A DNA stretch of 64,000 bases from Symbiodinium microadriaticum (Eukaryota > Sar > Dinophyceae > Suessiales > Symbiodiniaceae), in contig LSRX01000716.1 of NCBI GenBank assembly GCA_001939145.1, forward strand, positions 315,580 to 379,579. Direction: 5' to 3'. The translations under genes and the position numbers were made by a program. The notes beneath the pieces are model-generated. The model saw only the letters and a program-made list of their open reading frames with translations, did not search any database and had not been told where the DNA came from. Shown here in pieces: positions 33,918 through 45,269 of this stretch. How positions within the stretch are numbered: the stretch's first letter is position 1; each line of letters opens with the position of its first letter.

Positions 33918-36900
33918 AGTGATGTGGATCAGACGCTCAAGAAATACGATGACCTGTGGACTGCCCAGGCTCGGTTCTTTTAACACGCTGATCGGTGTTG
34001 ATGATGCTGCATAGCCGCATGCAGGATCCCGAAGACAACCCCTACAAAAGCAAGTATGTTGCCCGGGAGATGCTGGAGATTGCCGTAGCCCGGCCTACCG
34101 AATGCTTCTGATTGCCAGCATCAGTGTATTTCTGATTGTATTGTTTGCACTTGCCATGCCTTGTGCCGCACGCTTCATCAGGATCAGGCCTGGTGCATAA
34201 TCTTTCATTGTCGCAATGGCATGTCAAAAAATACGAGACACTCGGACACCCATTGACTCATATTCATCTCTTTAGGTTTGTCTGTGCTCCCAAGGTCAAG
34301 AATGTGGAGAAACTCGTTGAGGAGGAAGCTTCCATCCAAACTGCCGATCGTGGACGCGAAGTTGTTGCCAGGCCAGGAAGCGGTTGCATGGGCTATGCTG
34401 TGAGCTTTGCTGAAGCTGGAGTTGTGTAGATCCGCAGAGAGATCTTGGATTTGCAGACAGAATGCCTTGGAGGCTCTTACTGTTCCTGGGGAAAAACTGC
34501 TACTTCTGTGAGGAGGCAGGGGGCAGACCTGGTTATCATTGAGGCCCACATTTTCCTGCACAGCAGGTCGCTCAGGCTGAGAAGTGCTTCATCCGATCCT
34601 TGGAGCGCTACCTGCGATCGCCGTTGCGACTGGAACCCGAGCCGTTCTGTTACATCCAGGCTCTGGTCTGCCCATATTGGGATGTCGTACTGTGCAGCGC
34701 CTAGGGTCAACTCACAATAGAGGGAAGATTGAAGATCGTCACGTCCACCACCTCTTCGGCGTTGCATGTCAGGATGTCTTCAATCAGCTGGGCATGCTCT
34801 GGTGCAATCGTGGAGGCCACAAAGCGGAATGCTTAGTTTGTTTCGTCTGCTTGTCTCCTTGTCATGTTGGATGGTCATGTGTCGTCCACCGAGGAAGGAA
34901 TGAACTTCCTGCGCAGGGCGCAGGTGATGTACATGAGGCGGCCGCAGCATGTACGAGATGCTTGTGAAGAACGGTGCGAAAACAATTACACGATGACAAT
35001 GTCGCTTGGCTAGCAGACGAGTGCTTCGTTACGCTGGTTTGTGGGTGCTTGTGCGTGTGTGCAATTCTGGCTCTCCATCGGCCTGATCTGTCAGGTTTTA
35101 CTTGGCGCAGGCCTATGGAGCGCTGCAGAAGCCAGCTCTTTCAGCACGGTTTTGCGCCGAGACCATGAGTCGCCAGCTCGAGGTGGGGGGCCACATTCGA
35201 TAGACACCAGAATTGTGTCATCCGGCTCGAACTGAGTAACTGGGATATGTCTTACGTCGATATTTAGGACTAGGATGGGTGATTGCTTGTGATCAACAAC
35301 CGATTGCTCTAAATAAGTAAGGAAGCAGGGTAGTAGCGGTACCAGCACTGGTAGCTGGGAGAACCAGCAACTGCAGTCATGGTTGTTCGGGGATGCATTT
35401 TCCTTGCTTATCATTTGCCAAGTTCAAGCCTTCATGCTTTGCATAGTTGAACGAGCTCATGGTCCCAATTGCCAACATCGCAGACTGCCCTCCCCAAATG
35501 GTTCATCGCTGCATGTCTGAATGGCTGTTTAACACTCGATCTGGCCCTTGAGTGTCCTTGAGACTCAATTAACTAGTAAAGTTATCCTTCTTCCGAGTGG
35601 AGCCTCGCAGCTTTTCTTGTGTGCATATTCATGGGTTACAACGTTTGATTTTTTTCGCCTTGTACACTGGGATGCCGAGCTCCGTAAAGAGCCTCGAATG
35701 GGCAGCATGCCGATTCGTTTGCTGACTGCTGACTGCCCTGGTCCCTGAAGTCGAATTCGCTTGGCTTGCGCAGCCAAGAAATCTCTGAGCGAGACCCTTT
35801 CGATGCAAAGGACTGGATCAGGCAAGGCAGCAAGCTGGTTCAAACTTGTCCTCCTTCCGTGTGTGTGCATGAGCAAGAATTCTGCACGGACTACTTCCTT
35901 GTCCTGACCAGGAACTGCTGTGCCTTGTCTGACTTCTTCATCAACGATGGCATGTTCTGGACTGCCGATTCGCGGTGGCACAAAGCCGACACTGCAAAGC
36001 GACATAGCGTGCTCCGAGAGTGCCCCCGTGACAGCAGTCTTTTGCGCTTGAACATTTAAGGAGTATTTGCTGCATTCGGCGCTGGTCATGTGTGAGCGTG
36101 GTGGAGAGATCGTGGGCTCAGAGCCCGAGAACATCACAGAGCTCAAGGCCGAGTGCATGCGCGACATCGGAAACATGCAGCGTGGCTCGGATTTGTCTGC
36201 CTGGACATTCCATTAAGGATCTCGCTTTTGTGACAGGCAGCTAGTTTGTGCTGGCTCTGTCGCTTCACAAGAAGTCTGACCTTGTAAAGGACATGCATTC
36301 GAACTCTGACGGAAAACATGTTCTTGGTGGTGAAAGGGCTCTTGCAATTGAATGAGCGCTGACACATGGACTGGACAACAGAAGCACAGGTCAGGACGGC
36401 CGGTGCCGCTAGCACCGGCCGTCCACGTAAGGCAACGTTCGGTGGCCAATTGACTTCCAGCTGTTGAAAGAGTGCTGCATAGGAGTATGCAAAGAGTAGT
36501 CCAGCCAAGTTTCGTCCAGTGTACATTTGAGCCCTCTTCACTTTGTTCCTCTTGTCTCAGGTTTGACATTCGCAGGTTCTAGAGTCTAGAGCTTTCCTTT
36601 TTTCAATCGGAAATGGGCAATGAAACTGATAGCTGATACTGATCCAATGATGATATGAGCACATAGTGTCATGTCATAGAGAAACTCGAGTTTCATGTGC
36701 GATGGTGTGCAGCTTCCGCTGAGTCGTAAATGGTGGTCAAGCCAATCAGAGGGAAAAAGGTCGCAAAAGAAGTTCCAGGACACGATATAACCGACAGTAA
36801 GGAAGCAGCTCTGACTAGCTTGTTGTATCCGATCGGGTGTTGTTTCGAGCATGATCGCAAGGTACGCAACCCGTCTCAAGTTCGCCAGGGCATGTGCTGA

Positions 36901-38770
36901 AAGACCAGATGCATGGGAAGAGGCACTCGTCCCTCGCAACCTGGTCACCTCCATCGAACATCGAATCGAGAGTAGATCAGGTCTGGCGTGGTGAGCGCAA
37001 GAAAGAGGCGGAGGAACACACCGTTTCAGATGAGGCGCAGCACATCGTCAGGCTGTAATCAGTGTCATTCAGTGTCGTTTTGCTGCCAATGATTTCCCGA
37101 CAGTCTGACCGTAATTACTGTCAGTCAAATCTTGATGTCACCAAAAATCTGTGATTCGTAGTACAGTGAGTGCAACTACAGGACGGTACTGGGTTTGTCC
37201 CGCTGCCTCAGGGCACCCAGCTCAGCTTTCGCGTGTCGGCAGACCGGGTGGAGCGCCCTCCAGAAGGCGGTACCGGACCCATCCACTGGGACGACATCTT
37301 CCCCGAGGCCTCGCCGCGCCTCGCCGCGCCTCGCATGCCTCGCATCTTACTGTACACGTGTCCTCGCTTGCGCAGGTCGTCCATCCGGAAGATGACGAGG
37401 CCCAAGACAACATCATGGCGGAGGAGCACGAGGCCCACTGTGGCAGATGCGGGGTCTCTCTCCGCTTTCGCAGCCTCACGGCAACTCTTTGAAGCCAAAG
37501 TGACATATCCAGGCCATGACAGAAGGCAGTCATCAAGAGGAGAGTGTGTGTGTGTGTGTGTGCATGTCGAGTCGATGTCAGATGCAGTTTCCTTGCTGTG
37601 AAGGAGCAGTGGCTTATCCTTGGGCCGGACGACAGGATCCACCTTCCTGTGCACTTCAGGCATTGAGACCCAAACATGTGAACCCTTCAATCATGGGAGC
37701 GGGATACGCTCAGTGGCTTAGTCTTACACGGACTTTGGCTCTTGTTGGTGTCGTCGCTGTGTTAATGAACTGAAGCAACAGTGCGTGTGTAAACATGCGC
37801 TTTGCGAACGGAGTCTGTGATGCTGCAGGTATGATAGGTTATTGTCCGGCTTGTGCAGAAAACAGGTCAAGATCGCAGACACGAAGAATCCGTTGTACTG
37901 ATAGGCTCCTACACGCGCACACCCAGCAAAGAATCCGCAGGGTCCTGAGCAGCAAGACGGCCAGAGATTGGTGCTGCGATTCTACCCAGCCAGAGTAGAG
38001 CCAGTACCAGGCAGAGCAAACGCCTTATTCTTGGAGCAGCGAGGGCCGCACAAGCTCTTGGCAGCTGAAGGCAGGAAGTGTCTGCTAGTGAGAGTTGCGT
38101 ACGGATGCACACGGCGCCAAGCACGACTAGGCTAAGTTGTATGGACTCGTGAACCTAAAATTCATGCTAGCAACGAACTTAGTGATCCTTGCAAGGGGAA
38201 GAACGGTCGGTACCTCAGCCAGACTTGCTGCCATTTTCGGACCCGGAAGAGCAGTGCGGCAGGCCCATGTCGCCGTCCTGCATCGGTGTGTCGTTCGCTG
38301 CTGCGCGCGAGGCTTCGTCGAGAAAGTCTCTCTGTATGTTTGTCATATGATCAGCTCCGCGAGGGTTTCTAATTGTGCACGGCTGCGGTTTCCCCGACAA
38401 CGAGTCACTTTTCGTCAGATCTTCAAGCTGGGCAATCACTTCTTCGCCCATGCTCTGGACTACTTCCTCTTAGACGGATGGGTCACAGAACATGTCAGGA
38501 GCTGTTGGTGGTGGTAGACCGAGTAGACTTGGAAAGACTGAAGCTGAGAGTGCGCCCCAGGATACTTCAAGAACTGTCCACCATGTACCGGACTCTGCAA
38601 TACTGGGAGAAGGCATGTCGGTAAGCAGCACGAGCTGCCCTGCAGTCAGATGAACGTTGCAAGCATGTGCTGAAGACAACCATGCCTGAATGATGTGATT
38701 CCATGCAGGATCCAAAGCGGTCTGCTGCGATGCTCAAGCGACGAGCCTGCCGCTCGACGCTCTTGGCACC
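33918..38770 (+). CDS. KIF-binding protein (KBP/KIFBP) homologue, multi-exon
   Basis: KBP is a TPR-like helical protein that binds kinesin motor domains and blocks their microtubule contact. Exons supported: about 33918-33985 (DVDQTLKKYDDLWTAQARF, tentative), about 34020-34100 (PEDNPYKSKYVAREMLE, the family's N-terminal signature), 34576-34659 (AEKCFIRSLERYLRSPLRLE), about 34773-34820 (DVFNQLGMLWCNRGG), about 34898-35003 (FLRRAQVMYMRRPQHVRD), 35111-35182 (AYGALQKPALSARFCAETMS), 35774-35821 (PFDAKDWIR), 35912-about 35980 (NCCALSDFFINDGMFWTA), 36061-about 36180 (EYLLHSALVMC and ELKAECMRDIGNMQ), 38419-38498 (KLGNHFFAHALDYFLLDGWV), 38561-38620 (ILQELSTMYRTLQYWEKACR) and about 38710-38770 (AMLKRRACRSTLLA). 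A possible exon lies near 37213-37310. The first and last exons are not secured; the coding end may lie near 39.2 kb. Introns are GT, GC and GA types. Confidence 0.85.
36394..36424. repeat. Perfect 13-bp-arm hairpin
   Basis: GGACGGCCGGTGC, 5-base loop CGCTA, then GCACCGGCCGTCC. It is GC-rich, lies in an intron of the KBP gene, and stands out from its plainer surroundings. Function unknown. Confidence 0.95.
38499..38560 (+). other. 62-bp GA-AG intron of KBP
   Basis: Donor CATGTCAG|GAGCTG, acceptor GCCCCAG|GATACT. AG plus G completes an Arg codon and joins WVTEHVR to ILQELS as in the KBP family. It is one of the shortest introns in the window. Confidence 0.7.
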
Positions 38771-39359
38771 AGCCAGGTCCAAGTAGAACTTTCATGTAGG
38801 AAGAAGCGTTGTAGTTGTCCTCGAAGTTGAAGTGGCCTTGTAAAGCTCCATGCTTTTTATTGCATTTGCCCACACCGCTGCTGTCTCGCCTCAAACTTCA
38901 GCGTGCATCTCGGGCCCATCGTCCCCAGCCGCGAGGCTTTCCGGAGTAAGCAATCTCGCTGCACTTGCATGGAAGACTGCGGCACTGGTGGCAGGAAGCA
39001 TTCAGTCTTGCATCGCACCGCAAGCACGAGAGCGATGTTGATTCTATGATGTATGACTTAAGCCAAGATTGTTCAAGCCTTTCATTGCAAGTGGGCATGA
39101 TGCTGCGCATTCAGAGTTTTTCATTTGCAAGCTCGCGTGGTGATGCTTTGAATGACTGGCATTGAAGAGGCAGTGTTCGTCGGCTCTCGTAATCTTCGAT
39201 ACATTTGTGCAAGGTTGGATGGGCGACCGCCGAGGAACACAGGGACGACTTGCTGTCCTCGTTTGCGCCAGTTTGCTAAGATGCGTTACTGTGAGTGTTA
39301 CATGGGTGGTTAGCCTGGCTCAGTTGTGTCTTGCATGTCTGATTGCACGTTTGGAAGGA

Positions 39360-39660
39360 GACCGCGGGTATGGCCGCAGCCGCTGGGGCCGCGGAGGCCG
39401 CGGTGAGGAGGAGGAGGCGAGGGAAAGACAAGAAGCCGCAGAATCCAAGAAAGCTCTTCACCTCACCTCGTGTCGCCCAGGACCGTAGGGATCCGCCAGC
39501 CCGTCCGGAGCGGGCCAAAGGCGCGTCCGTTGGTAACTGAAATGATTGGAGGACACGGAGCCTCAAAGATTTGGGCGGCAGGCGACCAGAACGACCACCG
39601 AGGCTACGGCCGAGACTCTGGTCGGGAGTCCGGCCGTGGTCCATGGGGTCGAGGTCGAGA
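39360..39660 (+). CDS. Arg/Gly-rich coding segment (candidate exons)
   Basis: Two + strand stretches share a composition typical of RGG RNA-binding proteins: YGRSRWGRGGRGEEEEARER (about 39370-39429) and HRGYGRDSGRESGRGPWGRG (about 39598-39657). The first is followed by a charged helix QEAAESKKA. No RRM or other domain was seen, so function is not assigned. It could be the tail of the KBP locus or a separate small gene. Confidence 0.3.
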
Positions 39661-39972
39661 GGAGGACGAGGCGACGCTTGTCCTTTTGCTGCCCGCTCAT
39701 GTGCATGCCGTCCGCAGTAGAAGCACACCATGGCGATGTGCACAAATCATTCCGACGGCAGAGACGCAAACCACTAGTAACTACTGTAAGAGTCAGAGAC
39801 TGCGAAAGTCCGGGTTGCGCTGCATGAGTGTCTGACATGTTTTAATGTTTTTTCGGTGACTGTGCAGATTTCATGCACTGTTGGGCCTCGAGAGGTTAGT
39901 CGGATGATGACATGCACCCAAAGAACAAACCATAAATGCCATGTGCTACGTCATCGTCGACATGCCGTCGTG

Positions 39973-40060
39973 GCGGTAGTCGTAGTCGTATTCGTAGTCG
40001 TGTTCGTAGTCGTAAGCGTAGACGAAGTAGAGGAAGTAGTACTAGTGGTGCTGGTAGTAC

Positions 40061-40108
<48 letters not shown>

Positions 40109-40204
40109 CAGCAGCAGCAGCAGCAGCAGGTTGTCGTCGGTAGTAGTACGTGGGTAGTTGTCAGGTAGGTGCTGCTGCTGCTACTGCTACTGCTACTGCT
40201 ACTG

Positions 40205-40241
<37 letters not shown>
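39973..40241. repeat. Inverted triplet arrays
   Basis: A GTAGTC-like tract (39973-40020) leads to (AGT)n passing into (AGC)n (40058-40129), a 38-base spacer, then (GCT)n passing into (ACT)n (40168-40241). The right arm is the reverse complement of the left in both sequence and order, giving a potential hairpin with stems of about 70 bases. Open frames through it are homopolymeric and not genes. Confidence 0.95.
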
Positions 40242-40492
40242 GGCTAGGCCTGCTGCTGCTACTACTACGACCACTGCTCCCACTATTGCTCTGCTACTGT
40301 CCTACTACTGTCCAACTACCACCACTACCTACACCACTAGAACTACCACTGTCACAGCCACAGCCACTACTGCTGAAACTACTACTACCACTGCCAACAC
40401 GACGACGACTGCTACTCCCACCGCTAATATTGTTTGGCTTCGTCTTTTTGTTCTTGTGTTTTTGTTTGCGTCTTTGGTGATCCTGTTCTCTT

Positions 40493-41264
40493 TTGTTTTT
40501 CATTACCAGCTCCTGTCGGGTGCAGGTGGTTGCTCCACCTTTGACTGTGAGTGGCTGTCAGAACGAGACCATCAGCGCGATCATTGCTGCTTGGTCAAAT
40601 TCTGGCAGCAACATCCGTTTCAGCGACAGGTTGGCTGTGGTGATGTGGAAAGAAGCAGAAGTTCAAGATTTGTCGAACGTGGATCAGTTCCTTGTGCCCA
40701 CATCCCGCATCTTCAGTAAGCTGTTTGAGGCTGGTGTCTACATGCCAGACAGCCTCAACCACGGGAAGGTGGTGTACAAGAAAAGGGAAAAGTCTAGAGG
40801 CCATCACGCAGTGGACATGGCTGCCCTGTTTTACCTGATTCCGCGCCGCATGTTGTCAGGGCTAGATGTCCTGATCTATTTCTGGGATGAGCGGGACGGC
40901 AGCCGCCGCAGTGTTGACGACTGTTCACGACAGGTACTACTTACTTCTTTCGGCTTAGGTCCAGAGCTCTGTGGCTGGTGGTTTGGTCCGAACGTGGGCG
41001 GTGACCAGGCCCTGACTCAGAAGTGCTAGCACAGGGCCCGTGGTGGGCTTTCTACGGCTTCCTGTGCAGGTTTGGGCCTATCACCCGAGCAGGACGGCTG
41101 GCACTCCACCTGCTTCGGAGTGGAATGTCCCGCATGACGGCGATATCGACCCCAGCTTCACCGTCTCTGCCATGCGTTCGAGCCCTAGGTTTAACATTCC
41201 CCTCTTTTCAGCTGTATCTGCGCGAGTAGTCCGGTTCCAGTTGTTTCCATCCTACTTCAGCTAA
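40493..41264 (+). CDS. Protein with GWWFGPxVGGDQ-type domain
   Basis: Readable pieces: 40600-40800 (LAVVMWKEAEVQDLS, then AGVYMPDSLNHGKVVYKKRE), 40860-40905 (LDVLIYFWDERDG), 40966-41010 (CGWWFGPNVGGDQ), about 41072-41160 (VWAYHPSRTAGTPPASEWNV and PHDGDIDPSFTVSA). Joined, these form a domain I recognise as recurring in dinoflagellate proteins: a strand with YFWDERDG, then GWWFGPxVGGDQVWAY, then TPPxxxWxVPHDG. Its function is not known to me. It seems to be split by short introns near 40930-40965 and 41012-41070. Start and stop are uncertain; 41264 is the stop of the last open frame. Confidence 0.55.
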
Positions 41265-41458
41265 GGTTCAGCACCGTCGCCTCCTCCTGAAGGCAGGTCT
41301 CGCACGGACGGCATAAAGGGGTGGGTGTGATGTTCAGCATTGTGAGGGGATGCTGATGAACGCTGGGCCTGACAGGAGAGCCTAGCCCCTCTGCGGCGCG
41401 GAGCCGTACGAGGGAGGCCCCGGTCGATTCTACACCGGCGGTGAACACATGACATGCT

Positions 41459-41810
41459 CATGCATAGTCTTTTTATACTGTTATGCTTGTAGACTCTACA
41501 TGTTATGCTGTAGACAGAACCGAGATAGGAAAAGCAAGGGTGACGAGCTACAGTTGCTACAGTTGCAAGAACAGAACCCTTTTGGCATGATGGTTCAGAT
41601 GGAGTCACCGATGCAAAAGCAACTACGCCTTCGCTAACACAGAACAACACTCGCGAAGAAGACTGAAACCCAACATCAAGGTTTTGTTTTCTTGACGAAT
41701 CTCAACAAGTCGGAGAACAGCCGACAGCAAAACCAGGTGGTAGGCATAGCAAATAAAGGCATGAGCAATACAAAAACATCTAGGAGTAAACAAGCAAGCA
41801 TGCACATGTC
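41459..41810. other. No recognised gene
   Basis: Spacer or intron between the GWWFGP gene and the repeat ahead of the arylsulfatase. Searched without success for the arylsulfatase N-terminal exons. Confidence 0.4.
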
Positions 41811-41988
<178 letters not shown>

Positions 41989-42111
41989 TGGTAGGAGGGA
42001 GCAGGAGTTGGACTCAGCACGAGCAGCACGAGGAGGGTTGAGGGAAGGGGAGCAGCGGAGGGGACTGCGGCAGACGAGCTGGAGTTTCGGGGAGCTGTGG
42101 ACTGTGCGACT

Positions 42112-44584
42112 GTGGTACAACCTGAGGAATCACGACACTTCCAAGCCGGAAAATCCGCTATTCCTCTTCTACTCCTTTCACCTGCTCCACACGCCTCTGC
42201 AGGCTTTGGCAAGCCCAATATCTGTCTCTCTTCTTCTCTTGCTCGCTCTTTTGGGTGTTTTAATCTGCAGGTGCCCAAAGCCTGGCTCGAGAAGCTGGAT
42301 GCCTTAGTTTCCGCGGCAGGGGGCAAGCCGATTGACAGTGAGAACAGGCTCGGCTTGACTCCGAACAGCTCCTAGCTTTGTGTGTGGGATCGTTTCTGGA
42401 ACCCGTGACCGACGCATTTGGCACCCAATCTGCAGGCGCCTGTATGCCGCCATGACCCTGTACATGGATGCCGCCATCGGCGAGGCTGTCGATGCACTGA
42501 AGCAGAAGAAGATGTACGCATTCTGGCAGCATCCCACCAGCTGTTACCCAAGCAGCATCCATCTTGAGAATTCTAGTGCTTTGCCGACTGACAGCTCCTT
42601 TGAGTGTCTGGTCCCACTGACCTAGCCCCTTCTTCCACAGGTCACTTACTCCTGTGACTAAGACTTTGTTGGTTGCAGCTGTGTGTCAAGGCCCAGACGG
42701 GAAACAGGAAATGCGTTAATTTAGGATTTCAGCTCAAGGACAACACGCTGATCATTTTCACCTCGGACAATGGTGGCCCCATCTACGAGCCCGGCGCTGC
42801 TTCCAATCATCCTTTGCTAGGCTGAGGGAGCAGTCGGACACGAAACGCCATGGTCTTGCTTCCGTTCGCATGCCCTGACAGGTGGCAAGTACACCGATTG
42901 GGAGGGTGGTGTGCGCACAAATGCTTGGGTTTCGGGTGGATTTGTGCCTGCGAAAAGGCAGGGAAAGCCTTGAGCGTCCCGCAGCTTGTTTGGAATGAGC
43001 GTCCGAGAAGCACCTGTGCTTTACTGACAGGCGCGGGGCAAAATACAACGGCATCATCAATGTAGCTGACTGGTATCTCGGGTTGAGAATATCTATACAC
43101 ATGTAATACAGGACAATGCTTGTACTTGTCACTTGAAGATCTTGGCATGCCAGTTGAGGTATGGTACACTTACGCAGTTGGCGGGCGTTGACATGACGGA
43201 TCACAAATCCGATAAGGCCAATCAGTTCCTAAAGGAGAGTCCCGGCCAACATGCCTTCTCTTTGTGGTGCTGCAGCCACTGTCCAGCCTGTCCAGCAACA
43301 TGGCATCGCGCATTGTCATGGTCTCAGGAAGGGATTGCCGCTGCTTCATCCAGTGGAGAGTATGCCGCAATGGCGACCTGGACTTGTACGCTTGAGCAGG
43401 TTCTGTGAAGGTCCTTGTGCACCGAGTGTGCCCAGCGTGATTGCGCAGTATCTTGCCTTCTTGCTCAGGGGCAACATTGTCGATGACAAGCCTGGTCGCA
43501 CAGGGCCTATGCATCTCAGCTCTCAGGCTGTGCTGCGGTGGCCTTTCAAACTGGTGACAGGCTCGGCCCCGCATGGCCTCGCCCGACTCTGACGGACTCT
43601 CCCTGTCCCGTGAAGGCAAGCAGGTGATGAGCACCTGGCAGGGGCCGCTTTATCCGAACTGCTCGACGGTGCACTCGCTCAAGCGCCCAGACTCAGCATA
43701 ACAAGAGTGTGAAAACGCCGCATGGTGTGCTTTTTGTGTTCTGCAGTTCAAGGAACCGCAACGGGCCTCTGCCGCCACAGCAAGATGTGAAGGTCCAGAG
43801 TTTGCTAGAAGAGCGCACATTCTGCAGCAGCGCTTGCTTGTCCTTAACTTGGCACGAAGCTTGGACCAGGTTTTTGGGGAGCCCATGCCGGTTGCCGAAT
43901 CGCAGGCGGATGCACTCCTGAACATGCCTCATCAGTGTGTCGCCGTCAAGCACAGGCCGAAATCGACAGACAGACCTGGACGATCGACTGCGGGGCAGGC
44001 TGCCTAGTGATGCTTGGCATGAAACCCACGTAGAGTCTCCCGCAGCGGAAGTCAGCAACCGTGCACATGTCGCTAGGAATGTCGAGGACGATCCGACTGA
44101 GCACATCAACCTTGCGCACGATCCCAAGTACGCCGCAACTCTCAAGTCTTTGCAAGAGACGCTGGAAGCCTTGAACAAGGAAGCCTTGCGTCGTTTCAGC
44201 GTTGCAGCGTTGGGGAGGCAGCTTGAGACTTCGTGCAGCAGAGGACCTCTTCAATCCCGATCGCGGCCTCGATCGCATCGAGGCGCCGCAGCGACGTCTC
44301 TCTGCGTACCTCAGAGAGCGGAGAGCTTCTGCCAGGCCTGCGAGGTGGCCATTGAGCAGAGCCGGACCTTTGGACCCTTCGTCGAATCCAAGGACATTTC
44401 GGGGGTGGGCCGTTTCTCCGTTTTTGAGCGGGATGCTGAAGGCTTCCAAGACAGGATGGATGACACTTCCACGGCAGTCTACCTAATTCCAACGAGAGGC
44501 AAGAGCTCTGCTTGCACATCCACGATCGACGCGGTAAGTACAAGATCCTGCGAGTTTCGGCATTCCGAGGATTTAAGGGCATGA
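42112..44584 (+). CDS. Arylsulfatase, C-terminal two thirds, multi-exon
   Basis: Sulfatase family enzymes hydrolyse sulfate esters, usually secreted or in vesicles. Exons: about 42118-42202 (LRNHDTSKPENPLFLFYSF, HLLHTPLQ), 42271-42347 (VPKAWLEKLDALVSAAGG), 42436-about 42516 (RLYAAMTLYMDAAIGEAVDA), about 42737-42819 (DNTLIIFTSDNGGP, metal-site Asp-Asn), 42882-about 42961 (YTDWEGGVRTNAWVSGG), 43031-43072 and 43159-about 43234 (GIINVADWYGTLTQLAGVD), about 43470-43560 (MHLSSQAVLRWPFKLVTG), 43616-about 43690 (GPLYPNCSTVHSL), 44077-about 44178 (NVEDDPTEHINLAHDPKY), about 44240-44286 (LFNPDRG) and 44336-about 44584 (ACEVAIEQSRTFGPFVE). The N-terminal part with the formylglycine site (CxPxR) was not found upstream, so the gene is either truncated here or its first exons are hidden by the repeat at 41.8 kb. 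Introns are mostly GC-AG. Confidence 0.88.
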
Positions 44585-45100
44585 GTGTGCCGGAAGGAGT
44601 TCTACAGCCCCGCGCCACCTAAAACTTTGTTGGAGCAGGCTATGCTGGACTCATGTCAGACGATCAATTTTGATCTCTGAACACCTCCAGGTAGAAGATG
44701 CCGCCCTTACAGCAGCGCTCCGGAAAGTCAACAGCCCCATGGGGAAGACCCTTGCCGTTTCGGCACCTTGGCTGCAACAGCGGGCCTAGGGAAGTGTCGC
44801 ACATGTCCCCCCCTTTGAGATTCGTGCTGAACTTGTCGAAAGACCTCATCGCTTGCCCGCGATTTAGGCCATACAGACGATCGCACCAAGAGTGATTGCA
44901 AATTCGAACTTCGACCAGTCCGCCCCTCAGACGGGCACATAGGCAGTCGGAAATTCGAAGCCCAAGTTTAAGTCCGCAAATCCCCCGGGTGAGGTGCCGA
45001 GCTAGAGAGACTGAGCAGACCGAGCAGGGCTTCCTCTCTGACATCTTCACCGTGTGAAAGCAGCGATCAGTGTAATACTGTAATAATTGTTGCTGCATGT
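44585..45100. other. No recognised gene
   Basis: Between the arylsulfatase end and the first coiled-coil-like exon. Only short open frames without family resemblance. Confidence 0.4.
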
Positions 45101-45269
45101 ATTCCAGTTCCAATGCCCCAGAATTTCAAGCCGCTGCCATGATCTGCGTGGCCTTTCGCTTGCAGTGGCCGAGAGCTTTAGCCAGATCGCTTCCCACTGT
45201 CGAGCGCTTAAGCACTTTCAAGCTTTTGATCGGCGGCGGCCCTTCGGCTGACTCCGCAACATTCGTACA

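Noticed and set aside
35565..36176. 203-codon minus-strand frame
   Set aside because: Antisense to three KBP exons whose protein matches are strong.
40150..40719. 189-codon Thr-rich frame
   Set aside because: Its first half is the CTA/GCT microsatellite; the rest runs out of frame with the recognised GWWFGP-type exons.
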